A DNA stretch of 64,000 bases from Bradyrhizobium diversitatis (GTDB lineage: Bacteria > Pseudomonadota > Alphaproteobacteria > Rhizobiales > Xanthobacteraceae). The stretch covers positions 248,001-312,000 of the forward strand of contig NZ_JACEGD010000006.1 of assembly GCF_016031635.1 (NCBI RefSeq), given 5' to 3'. The position numbers were made by a program, and so were the translations under genes. Shown here piece after piece: positions 53,155 through 61,689 of this stretch. The notes beneath the pieces are model-generated. The model ran no database searches and was not told where the DNA came from. It was given only the letters and a program-made list of their open reading frames with translations. Every line of letters begins with the position of its first letter. Positions within the stretch are counted from its first letter, which is position 1.

Positions 53155-54254
53155 CAGCTGAAAACCTTGTCGTCGATGAAGGCGCGCGTCCGCCGTCCGG
53201 CCTCCTCGTCGTTGAATTGCTGCGGCGGTGATTTCATGAAATAACTGGAGGGGCCGGTCAGGGCGCCGCCCTGGCCGCGGTCCATGGCAAGTTTTGCGCA
53301 GCGTACTGCGTCGATCACCACGCCGGCCGAGTTCGGCGAATCCCATACCTCGAGCTTGACCTCGGCGCTCAACGGCACGCCGCCGAACGTCGTGCCTTCC
53401 AGCCGGATGAACGCCAGCTTCCGGTCAGTCAACCAGGGCACGTGATCGCTCGGCCCAACGTGAATATTGTCGGGGTCCATCGGGACGTCGAACTGGCTGG
53501 TGACGGCCTGCGTCTTCGAAATCTTCTTCGATGCCAGCCGCTCGCGTTCGAGCATGTTCTTGAAATCGGTATTGCCGCCCACATTGAGCTGATAAGTGCG
53601 GTCCAGCCGCACGCCGCGGTCGCGAAACAGATTGGCGAGCACGCGATGCAGAATTGTGGCGCCGACCTGGCTCTTGATGTCGTCGCCGATGATCGGGAGG
53701 CCCGCCTCCTCGAACCGCCGACGCCAGTCCGGATTGGAGGCGATGAAGACAGGAATGCAGTTGACATAGCCGCAGCCCGCTTCGATGGCGCGCGCCGCGT
53801 ACCACTCGCTGGCGCGCTGCGAGCCGACGGGCAGGTAGGACACCAGCACATCGGTCCGTGACGTCGCCAGCACTTCCGAAACATCGGCCTCGGGAACGTC
53901 GGCGACCGGGACGTCATCCTCGAGATAGTGCCCGATACCGTCCATCACGGGGCCGCGCTGTACGATCACGCCGGTCTGATCGACATCGCTGAAGCGATGC
54001 GTGTTGTTTGGCTTGGCAAAGATGGCATCGGCGACGTCGCGCCCGACCTTGTCGGCGTTGACGTCGAATGCCGATGCGATCTGAATGTCGCTGATATGGT
54101 AGCCGCCGAGATCGACGTTCATCAGGCCGGGTACAGGTTCATTCGACTTGGCGCTGCGGTAATAGGTAAGCCCCTGGACGAAGGAGCTTGCGCAATTGCC
54201 CACGCCGACGATGCCGACGCGCACGCGACGCCTGTCCTGAAGACGGGAATGCAT
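53154..54254 (-). CDS. ino1: Inositol-3-phosphate synthase
   Basis: A 366-residue myo-inositol-1(3)-phosphate synthase of the short bacterial type found in actinobacteria. It isomerises glucose-6-phosphate to inositol-3-phosphate with NAD. Visible blocks are the NAD loop [35 protein letters not shown] and the active-site lysines in KKISKTQ. It is the first gene of the upper glycan operon and the metabolic entry point. A perfect GGAAC-N17-CGTT promoter lies 52-77 bases upstream. The synthase commits the cluster to an inositol-containing product. Confidence 0.93.
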   Translation of the reverse strand: MHSRLQDRRRVRVGIVGVGNCASSFVQGLTYYRSAKSNEPVPGLMNVDLGGYHISDIQIASAFDVNADKVGRDVADAIFAKPNNTHRFSDVDQTGVIVQRGPVMDGIGHYLEDDVPVADVPEADVSEVLATSRTDVLVSYLPVGSQRASEWYAARAIEAGCGYVNCIPVFIASNPDWRRRFEEAGLPIIGDDIKSQVGATILHRVLANLFRDRGVRLDRTYQLNVGGNTDFKNMLERERLASKKISKTQAVTSQFDVPMDPDNIHVGPSDHVPWLTDRKLAFIRLEGTTFGGVPLSAEVKLEVWDSPNSAGVVIDAVRCAKLAMDRGQGGALTGPSSYFMKSPPQQFNDEEAGRRTRAFIDDKVFS

Positions 54255-54305
54255 AGACGAGAAACCTCCGGGAAAGCGCGTGGCGACAGCGTAAGTAGGT
54301 CGGCG

Positions 54306-54332
54306 AACGTGCCGGAAGGTATGTTCGTTCCT
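54306..54332 (-). promoter_or_regulatory. EcfG-type general-stress promoter of the ino1 operon
   Basis: On the minus strand GGAAC (54331-54327) and CGTT (54309-54306) are separated by exactly 17 bases. This is the promoter consensus of EcfG sigma factors that run the general stress response in Rhizobiales. The expected start of transcription is about 45 bases before the ino1 ATG. The 17-bp block AGGAACGAACATACCTT recurs upstream of the lower glycan operon. Confidence 0.7.
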
Positions 54333-54491
54333 GTGCCGGAGCGGCCGCGTGCGCGTGGGAAGCGATTCAGGTCAACAAAATGCGCGGCGATTAACCTGGA
54401 TTAGAATCCCAGTTCGTATCAACGGAACGAAGATCATTGATGATGATGAAGAAGATGAAGCTGCGCTCGCGCGCGTCGCGAGGTGCGACGA

Positions 54492-54516
54492 AGAACAAAT
54501 CTTGCCGGCTCGCGTT
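54492..54516 (+). promoter_or_regulatory. Near-EcfG promoter of the small stress-type gene
   Basis: AGAAC (54492-54496), 16 bases, then CGTT (54513-54516) is one mismatch from the EcfG consensus. It sits about 65 bases upstream of the start codon at 54581. Confidence 0.4.
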
Positions 54517-54580
54517 TCACCACGGATGGCTTGAGCAATGACCGTGTCATTGTCGGATCTGCACACAAGTGAGGTGCCAC

Positions 54581-54868
54581 ATGACGTCCAGGACGCAAAA
54601 CAGCGAAGCCGAGCAGACCACCGATCATGCCGCAATCCGCAAATGGGTCGACGAACGCGGCGGGCAGCCGGCGACGGTCAAGGCGACGGAAGAGGATGGG
54701 CACGCCGGCATCTTACGGATCGATTTCGATCCTCCGGATGAGGGACTCGACCGCATCGGCTGGGACGAGTTTTTCGACAAATTCGACGAAGCCGGTATTG
54801 CCTTTCTGCACCAGGACCGCACCAAGGACGGCAAGGTAAGCCGATTTCATAAATTCGTCCGACGCTAG
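54581..54868 (+). CDS. Small conserved acidic protein, unknown function
   Basis: A 95-residue soluble protein, mostly charged. It has a central block RIDFDPPDEGLDRIGWDEFF and a KFDEAGIAFLHQD segment ending in FHKFVRR. As far as I recall, similar small proteins in Rhizobiales carry misleading names such as glucan branching enzyme; no such domain is visible. GAGG lies six bases before ATG 54581. Near-EcfG promoter sequence upstream suggests stress induction. Function not known. Confidence 0.8.
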   Translation: MTSRTQNSEAEQTTDHAAIRKWVDERGGQPATVKATEEDGHAGILRIDFDPPDEGLDRIGWDEFFDKFDEAGIAFLHQDRTKDGKVSRFHKFVRR

Positions 54869-54881
54869 CAGAGCTTAGGAC

Positions 54882-55787
54882 GTGAACAGATGGGTCGAGG
54901 CCATGCGAGCGGGTGATTTCGCCCGCGCCTGGGCCATCGCTGACCAGGATCTCGCGGTGCTGCAGCATCCGCCCAAGCACACCGGTCCGCGTCATGTCCA
55001 GCAGATTTGGCGCGGCGAGGCTCTCGCGGGCCGGCATGTGCTGGTCCGATGCTACCACGGACTAGGCGATACGATCCAGTTCCTGCGTTTCATGCAGCCT
55101 CTTCGGAATATCGCGCGAAGTGTCACGGTCTGGTGCCAGCCGGAACTTCTGCCACTGGCCGAGCGCACGGCAGGCGTCGATAGGGCTTTTGCTCTCCACG
55201 ACGGCATACCCGAAGCGGATTTCGAGGTGGACATCGAAATCATGGAGGTGCCGCATGCGCTCAAAGTTGGACGGGAGCAGGTCGAGCGAGGGCCTTATCT
55301 GACGCTTCCGCCGAGGAGCGCGTCGGTGCCCCTCGACGGCAACAGTCTGGCTGTCGGCCTGGTCTGGGAGGTTGGCCAGTGGGATAAGCGGCGCGCCGTG
55401 GCTCCCTCATTATTGCGCCGGCTCGCCGTTCCCGGCATCGTGCTTCATTCGCTGCAGAGAAGGACGACAGCCGAAGAGGTCGCGCAGATCGGTGCACGCG
55501 ACATCAGCACGCCCGATATCGTGGCTCTAGGTCATCTTCTTCGCGAGCTCGATCTGGTCATTTGTGTCGACACGATGGTCGCGCATCTCGCGGGGGCGCT
55601 GGGTTGCGAAGCCTGGGTCCTGCTGCATGCCGACTGCGACTGGCGCTGGCCTTCGTCGGGGAACCGTTCTCCTTGGTATCGGAGCTTACGGCTGTTTCAT
55701 CAAAGGACGATCGGTGACTGGGAAGGTGTCATCGCGGAAGTGAGATTGGCCCTGCAAGAGCGCGCCAGGTTCAGGAAGAAAGTCTGA
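54882..55787 (+). CDS. GT9-like glycosyltransferase (heptosyltransferase fold)
   Basis: A 301-residue protein resembling the C-terminal glycosyltransferase part of TPR-containing proteins and family 9 enzymes. It has the N-terminal CYHGLGDTIQFLRFM loop and the donor-site block ICVDTMVAHLAGALG, then WVLLHADCDWRW...SPWYRSLRLFHQ. No TPR repeats are present. The GTG at 54882 has AGGA only one base away; ATG at 54903 is an alternative start. It is 13 bases after the small stress-type gene, so probably co-transcribed. It may add to the same surface glycans. Confidence 0.8.
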   Translation: MNRWVEAMRAGDFARAWAIADQDLAVLQHPPKHTGPRHVQQIWRGEALAGRHVLVRCYHGLGDTIQFLRFMQPLRNIARSVTVWCQPELLPLAERTAGVDRAFALHDGIPEADFEVDIEIMEVPHALKVGREQVERGPYLTLPPRSASVPLDGNSLAVGLVWEVGQWDKRRAVAPSLLRRLAVPGIVLHSLQRRTTAEEVAQIGARDISTPDIVALGHLLRELDLVICVDTMVAHLAGALGCEAWVLLHADCDWRWPSSGNRSPWYRSLRLFHQRTIGDWEGVIAEVRLALQERARFRKKV

Positions 55788-55791
55788 ATTG

Positions 55792-56574
55792 TCAGGCCAT
55801 CGCCACGGCGGCTTTGGTCTCTTCCGGTTGTGCCGGTCGTGTGCCTCGATCGCGCGGCCGGATACCAAGGTAGGCAGGATCGAACTCCGCCACGCGGACC
55901 AACCCAGGCCAGTCCGTAATCACCAGGGTCTTACCTTGCCATCGCAACAGGTTACCGCGCCGCAGCTCCTGGATGGTGCGGTTCGCGTGAACGGGAGAGA
56001 TGCTGCAAGCGGCTGCGAGGTCGGACTGGGTGAAGGGCGAAGACAACCGAAAATCCTTGGCGAACCCGACATTTTGCAGGCGCGTCGTGATCTCGCAAAG
56101 CAGATGGGCCACGCGTGTCAACGCATCCCGGCTGCCAAGATTTATAGTCCAGTTGCGCTGGATAGCGTGATCACGAAGCAGCATCAGCAGAAGAATACGC
56201 GCCAACGCAGGTGAGCGCGCTGATAGCTCGCGGAAGAAGCGATGCGGCACGAGGGCGACGACGGCGGGGCCGAGCGCGATGAGGTTGCCGTCGATGCGCG
56301 GCCGGTAGAGTGTCTGGAGGTCGGCGATGTCACCGGGAACAGAGATCGAGGTGATTTGCCCGTTTGCCCCTTCGGCGGCCTGCCAGGACAGATAACCTTG
56401 CAGGACCACGCAGCATTGATGGCTGTCGTCGCCGTGGCGCAGGATGGCCTGATGGGAATTGAGGTGCGCGATCGTGCTCGGCATGTCTGCCAGCAGGTCG
56501 AGATCGCTCGCGGTCGCGTCACCGAGACTTGCCAAATGATCGGCGAGCTTGGAAAAGGCAAATCCAGTTTGCAT
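55792..56574 (-). CDS. Crp/Fnr-family transcriptional regulator
   Basis: A 260-residue regulator. It has an N-terminal cyclic-nucleotide-binding-like fold (HQAILRHGDDSHQCCVVLQGYL, in outline) and a C-terminal winged helix with recognition helix in FTQSDLAAACSISPVHANRTIQELR. There is no N-terminal cysteine cluster, so it is not an FNR-type iron-sulfur sensor. The ATG at 56574 has GGAAG upstream; a TTG ten codons earlier is less likely. It converges with the GT9-like gene, with 4 bases between the stops. Confidence 0.9.
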   Translation of the reverse strand: MQTGFAFSKLADHLASLGDATASDLDLLADMPSTIAHLNSHQAILRHGDDSHQCCVVLQGYLSWQAAEGANGQITSISVPGDIADLQTLYRPRIDGNLIALGPAVVALVPHRFFRELSARSPALARILLLMLLRDHAIQRNWTINLGSRDALTRVAHLLCEITTRLQNVGFAKDFRLSSPFTQSDLAAACSISPVHANRTIQELRRGNLLRWQGKTLVITDWPGLVRVAEFDPAYLGIRPRDRGTRPAQPEETKAAVAMA

Positions 56575-56843
56575 TGGTCTTCCGATCGCCCGCGCCTCCA
56601 CCAACTCTGACCCAAATGGAAAGCGGCGGACAATAACCTGTGATACGATCCGTCGATTTCATACGTAGGCATTGGACGATAGCTATCCTCAAAGTTCCCA
56701 CTGCCCGAAGGATTACTGCCAGAACGATTAGAGCTGCAGGCCCGTGGTATTTTGTTCGGCAAGTTGATCGATCTTAACAATCTTGAATCTCTCGTTCTCG
56801 CCGTTGCCTTAGTCTCAAGCCTTTCAGGCTGGAGGCCGCTCCG

Positions 56844-57044
56844 ATGTTCGACACCGATACGACGGCGCTTTTGCGCGCCGTGCTCGAAGAAGTGTGCGAA
56901 AGCATCTCCCGTCGCGAGATTGGTACCCGGACTCACGTCGCCTCTAAGCTTCTGGAAGCAGCGACAAAGGGGCAGACCTCTCTTGACGACCTCAAGCAGG
57001 CCGGTTCCAGGGCTTTGTCCGAGGCCTGCGCCGCGCGGAGGTGA
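56844..57044 (+). CDS. Small conserved protein typical of Bradyrhizobium
   Basis: A 66-residue basic protein (MFDTDTTALLRAVLEEVCES...TRTHVASKLLEAATKG in outline) with a strong GGAGG ribosome site eight bases before ATG 56844. I recall close relatives scattered through Bradyrhizobium genomes in many copies, all of unknown function. It precedes the DUF4336-SDR gene by 61 bases. Confidence 0.8.
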   Translation: MFDTDTTALLRAVLEEVCESISRREIGTRTHVASKLLEAATKGQTSLDDLKQAGSRALSEACAARR

Positions 57045-57105
57045 GTGTAAGAGGAACGAGCGTCCTATCCGGGCACTTGAACAAGATCTCCACCGGAAAA
57101 CGCTC

Positions 57106-58872
57106 ATGCACGAATTTGATGCCGCTCCATCGACTGCGACCCTGACGAGGGCCACGGACGACATCTGGATTGTCGACGATCGACCCATTAGTGCAGCGTG
57201 CTTGCGTCTGCCCGTTCGCATGACGGTCATCCGGTTGTCCAACGGCGGCCTCATCCTGCACTCGCCAGTGCGATATTCGGCAGCTCTGCGCGATGAGCTG
57301 GAGCGTCTGGGCCCGATCAAATATCTGATGGCGCCGAACGTTGCGCATTGGATGTTCCTGCCGGCTTGGCAGAGAGAATTGCCGCAAGCACAAACTTTCG
57401 CGGCGCGCGGACTTTCGGCGCGGAAGCAGGTCCGCGAGGCGGGCCTCCGTATCGACCGCGAGCTTGGGGCGTCGTCTCCCGAAGAGTGGGCTGTCGAACT
57501 CGAGACCGTCTCGGTGCAAGCCCCTATGTTTTCCGAGGTGGAGATTTTCGACAAGCGGAGCCGCAGCTTGGTGCTGACGGATCTCGTGCAAAATCTCGAT
57601 CCTCACCACCTTCCTGCCTCAAATCGGGCTGCCGCAAGCCTGCTTGGCATCGCCAAGCCCGACGGGATGGCACCGATCTATTTGCGGATGCTGTTGCGCC
57701 TGGGCGGTCGTTCGGTCCAGGCCGCGGCAGAGCGGCTTGTGGGCCTTGCGCCCGAACGGGTCATTTTTGCCCACGGCGACTGGTTCGAGACAGGAGGCAT
57801 CGAGCGTCTCCGCCGGTCGTTGCGATGGCTGCTTCCTGCCAGCGCTTCGCGATCGCCAGCCCGGTCAATGGCGGACACGCGGGTCGTCATTACGGGAGCA
57901 TCCAGCGGAATAGGCCGGGCTGCGGCGCTGGCATTCGCGCGGGAAGGTGCGAGCGTGGTGCTCGCCGCGCGTCGTGGGGAGATCCTAACGCGGCTTGCCG
58001 CGGAGTGCGAGGCGCTGGGAGGCCGCGCATTGGCTGTCGCGACCGACGTCACCGATGCCGACGCGGTGCAACGATTGGCCAGACAGACGGAGGACGCGTT
58101 CGGCGGGATCGACGTCTGGATCAACAATGCCGGCACGGGTGTATTTGGCCGCTATCAGGACGCTGATCTCGCGCTGCATCGCCGGACGATCGAGGTGAAT
58201 TTGCTGGGCGCCATGAACGGCGCCTTCGCGGTCCTTCCGATCTTCCTGCGCCAGAAGCGAGGCATCCTGATCAACAATATTTCACTTGGGGGATGGGCGC
58301 CGACACCGTTCGCGGCCGCGTACACCGCCAGCAAGTTTGGCCTGCGTGGGTTCACAGCAAGCCTGCGGCAAGAACTCAGGGCACATCCCCACATCCACGT
58401 CTGCGGTGTATTCCCGGCGATGGTGGATACGCCGGGATTCGTCCACGGCGCCAACATGTCCGGGAAGAGGCTCGATCCGGGTCCGTTGTTGTACCAGTCC
58501 GAAGACGTTGCCCAGACCTTCTTGAACCTGGTCCGCGCGCCGCGCGATGAGGTGGCCGTCGGCTGGCCGGCCCGAGCGGGTCAGATCGCCTATGCGGTCG
58601 CGCCGAAACTCACTGAAGATCTGGTGGGAAGCGCATTCCGATTCCTGCTGTCGCGGGCGAAGCGCGCACCAATCAGCGAGGGAAGCATGATCGAGGCATC
58701 GCCGCCGGGCACGTCGGTCGACGGAGGCTGGCTGGTGCGGAAACAGCTTCCGCCGGCTGGGATCATCAGCAAAGGAATTGCTATGCTTGCGGTCGCCGCC
58801 TGTGCTGGTGTCGTGGCCTCTGCACTTGCGCGTCCGCGCCGGCAGATCAGGACGCGACGTCGCCGGGCATAG
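57106..58872 (+). CDS. DUF4336 domain fused to a short-chain dehydrogenase
   Basis: A single 588-codon frame with two complete domains. Residues about 10-250 match DUF4336, a metallo-beta-lactamase-like domain (SNGGLILHSPVRY; IKYLMAPNVAHWMFL; IFAHGDWFE). Residues 255-510 are an SDR with GASSGIG, NNAG and a full active site (NNISLG and YTASK). A C-terminal hydrophobic segment (ISKGIAMLAVAACAGVVASALA) anchors it near residue 565. Met255 is the expected start of a stand-alone SDR but has no ribosome site. Either this is a real fusion or an in-frame loss of the stop between two genes. Confidence 0.8.
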   Translation: MHEFDAAPSTATLTRATDDIWIVDDRPISAACLRLPVRMTVIRLSNGGLILHSPVRYSAALRDELERLGPIKYLMAPNVAHWMFLPAWQRELPQAQTFAARGLSARKQVREAGLRIDRELGASSPEEWAVELETVSVQAPMFSEVEIFDKRSRSLVLTDLVQNLDPHHLPASNRAAASLLGIAKPDGMAPIYLRMLLRLGGRSVQAAAERLVGLAPERVIFAHGDWFETGGIERLRRSLRWLLPASASRSPARSMADTRVVITGASSGIGRAAALAFAREGASVVLAARRGEILTRLAAECEALGGRALAVATDVTDADAVQRLARQTEDAFGGIDVWINNAGTGVFGRYQDADLALHRRTIEVNLLGAMNGAFAVLPIFLRQKRGILINNISLGGWAPTPFAAAYTASKFGLRGFTASLRQELRAHPHIHVCGVFPAMVDTPGFVHGANMSGKRLDPGPLLYQSEDVAQTFLNLVRAPRDEVAVGWPARAGQIAYAVAPKLTEDLVGSAFRFLLSRAKRAPISEGSMIEASPPGTSVDGGWLVRKQLPPAGIISKGIAMLAVAACAGVVASALARPRRQIRTRRRRA

Positions 58873-58889
58873 CTGGTCGTGCCGGCCGA

Positions 58890-61288
58890 TCAAGGCAGCG
58901 CGTAAGCCCGCACGTAGTCGCCGAGCTTGGTGCCGAACGAGCCATGGCCGCCATCGACCGTGACGACATATTGCTTGCCGCCTGCCTCATATGTCATCGA
59001 CGTGGATTGCCCCCCGGCCGGAAGCCGATCCTGCCAGAGCTGCCTGCCGTCGCGAACGTCGAACGCCCTGATGTAGTCGTCCATCGTCCCCGTGATGAAA
59101 ATGACGCCGCCCACGGTCACGATCGGGCCACCCAGCATGGGAACGCCGAGCTTGAAGGGCAGCGGCAGCGGAGCCTGGTCGCGGATCGTGCCGATGCGGT
59201 GCTGCCACACCACCTTGTGCGTCTTCAGGTCGATGGCCGCGATATTGCCCCAGGGCGGAGCGAGGCAGGGAATGGCGAGCGGCGACAGGAAGATGCCGAG
59301 ATCGACGCCATAGGGAGCGCCGTACATCGGCTGCACGCCGAGTTCGGTGCCCGGGGGATGCGCCGCGTTTGGTGCTGCCGGGTTGTCTTTTCCGCGCGGC
59401 ACGAGGCGCGAGATGAACGGAATGGACTGCGGATTGGCGATAGCGATCTGCCGCTGGGGATCAATCGCGATGCCGCCCCACTCGAACACGCCGAAATCGC
59501 CGGGGAAGACCAGCGTGCCTGCTCGGAGGGTGGCGTGAACGGCCCCTCGTAGCGCAGACGCTTGAATTTGATCCGACAGGCGAGCTGGTCGAACATCGTG
59601 CTGCCCCACATATGCGCATCCGTCAGCATGCCGGGCGGACGGAAGCTCAACTCCGAGAAGGGCTGGGTGGAGGACAACCGATCGCCGGGCGCAGCTCCTT
59701 GCGGTACGGGTTTTTCCGGCGCAGGCACCAGCTGATGACCGTCGCGGCGGTCGAGCACGAAGATGTCGCCGGTCTTTGCCGGAATGTAGATCGCCGGCGT
59801 GGCGCCGCCATTCGAACGCAAATCAACCAGGCTCGGCTGGGAGGGCATGTCCATGTCCCAGAGATCATGGTGCACGTTCTGAAATGACCAACGCAGCTTT
59901 CCGGTGGCGATATCGAGGGCGATCAACGCTGAATCGTAGCGCTCCTTCTCCGGCGAACGGCCGCCGCCCCAGATATCCGGCGAGCTCGAGCCGAGCGGGA
60001 CATAGACGAGCCCCAGCTCTTCATCGACTGCCGAGATGCTCCATGAGTTCGGTGATCCCGCTGTGAAATGGTGTGAGTCCGACGGCATCTCGTTCGGATC
60101 GGGATTGCCGGCGTCGAAGGCCCAGATGAGTCGGCCCGAATAGATATCGAAGCCGCGGATGACGCCCGACGGCACACGATCGGAATAATTGTCGATGACG
60201 GCGCCGCCCACGATCAGGACCTTGTCGGTCACCACGGGCGGCGAGGTGCCCTCGTAGAAGCCGAGCGTCTGGATCTCGCTCCCCTCCTTGAGATCGATCT
60301 GGCCTTTGTTACCGAAGCTGAGGCACGGCGTTCCGCTCCGGGCGTCCAACGCAAACATCCGGCCGTCATTTGTCGGCACGAAGATGCGTTCCGGACAATC
60401 GCCTAGGGCTGGGGTGCCGTCAGCCGTCACCGCGCCCTGCTTCGTCGCGTGATAGGACACGCCACGGCAGGTCATGTGCTGGAAGACCTTGTTGTGCTGG
60501 ACCTGCGGATCGAATTTCCAGCGCAATTTTCCGGTCGCCGCATCGAGTGCGAATACGATCTGGTGCGGCGAGCAGGTGTAGAGGAGGTCGCCGATCTTGA
60601 GCGGCGTCGCCTGGTTGGTGATCTCGTCGGGGTCATCAGGTCCCTTGTGATCGCCGGTGCGGAACTCCCAGGCGAGCTTGAGATCCCGGGCGTTGGCTGT
60701 GGTGATCTGGCTGAGCGAAGAATAGCGCGTGCCGAGACCGCTGCCGCCATAGGCCATCCAGTTCTCGCCGGCGGTGGGCGGAACTCCATCCGCGGAGGCG
60801 ATGGCCTCCGTCGTCGCGCTCTCCGCCAGGGTGCCGGCGAGATCGTGGCGATCGCGCGCCAGGGAGACGCCGAGGACGCCGACGGCGACGATCAGGACGA
60901 GCCCGAGCGCCCAGCGCGCGGCCCGCAAATTGGGCGTCAAACGCCGGGCGATGAACGGCAACAGCAGCCATACACCGAGCGGCGCAAGGATGTCGCCTCG
61001 CGGCGCCAGTGACCAGAAATCGAATCCAGCTTCCCAGATCGCCCACGCCATCGTGCCAAGCAGCAGCGCGGCATATATCCAGAGACCCTCGGCGCGACGT
61101 CGCACCAGCAGCCAGGCCGTGAGCAGCAGCATGATTCCGGCGACGAGATAGTAAACGGAGCCGCCGAGCATCGCGAGCCAGGCACCACCGCCGATGAGGG
61201 CTAATCCCATGATGGCGATCATCACGATGGTGACGGCCAGCAATGGCGTGTCGCGGAACAACCTTGCAGGGCGCGGTGTGGGATTCAT
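58890..61288 (-). pseudogene. gcd: Membrane-bound quinoprotein glucose dehydrogenase, frameshifted
   Basis: The gene would encode about 799 residues, the normal Gcd length. It has five N-terminal membrane segments (residues 1-140) and the PQQ propeller (GGSGLGTRYSSLSQIT, SDSHHFTAGSPNSWS, DLWDMDMPSQPSL). At 59518-59519 one G is missing on the coding strand: the frame reads PSEQARWSS, while the other frame continues with GTLVFPGDFGVFEWG and runs cleanly to 58890. Both sides are well conserved, so this is a recent lesion or a sequencing error. If real, direct periplasmic glucose oxidation by this copy is lost. It is last in the quinoprotein operon. Confidence 0.85.
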
Positions 61289-61293
61289 GTGGT

Positions 61294-61671
61294 CTACTTC
61301 AGCGTATAGAGAAACGCCGCGATGTCCCGCGCGTCCTTCTGCGGGATGCCCATTTTGGGCATGGCGTTGCCCGGCAACGCGCGCTGCGGATCTTCGATCC
61401 AGTCGGCCATGTTGTCCGGCGAGTTCCAGATGTAGCCGGCGATGTAGGTCCGGGTGCCGATCCGGTGCAGCGGCGGGCCGACATTGCCGTCGGCACCGGC
61501 AATGCCGGGAATGTCATGACAGGTGCCGCATTGATACTGCTTGACGAGGTCGCTGCCGCGGCGCGCATCGCCGATGAAATTGTCGGGGCCGGTGGCCCTG
61601 CCCGGCTCGCAGGCGGCAGCCGTCACGGCCAGCAGCGCGACGATCAGCAATCGTGTCGTTGGATGGACCAT
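61294..61671 (-). CDS. Small c-type cytochrome
   Basis: A 125-residue class I cytochrome c with one heme site (QCGTCHDIPG, CxxCH) and the distal methionine in GNAMPKMGI. An N-terminal export signal ends in TAAAC, which may be a weak lipobox or simple signal peptide. It follows the other cytochrome gene by 18 bases and precedes the glucose dehydrogenase gene by 5, so it should accept electrons in this quinoprotein chain. Confidence 0.87.
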   Translation of the reverse strand: MVHPTTRLLIVALLAVTAAACEPGRATGPDNFIGDARRGSDLVKQYQCGTCHDIPGIAGADGNVGPPLHRIGTRTYIAGYIWNSPDNMADWIEDPQRALPGNAMPKMGIPQKDARDIAAFLYTLK

Positions 61672-61689
61672 CGGCTGCTCCGCATTCCA

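Larger units (their letters stand above)
54255..54580. other. Divergent promoter region between ino1 and a small stress-type gene
   Basis: No gene is supported in these 326 bases. The left third has the EcfG-type promoter of the ino1 operon. The right side has AGAAC-N16-CGTT (54492-54516) pointing the other way. An imperfect dyad CTGGATTAGAATCCCAG lies at 54396-54412. Confidence 0.6.
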
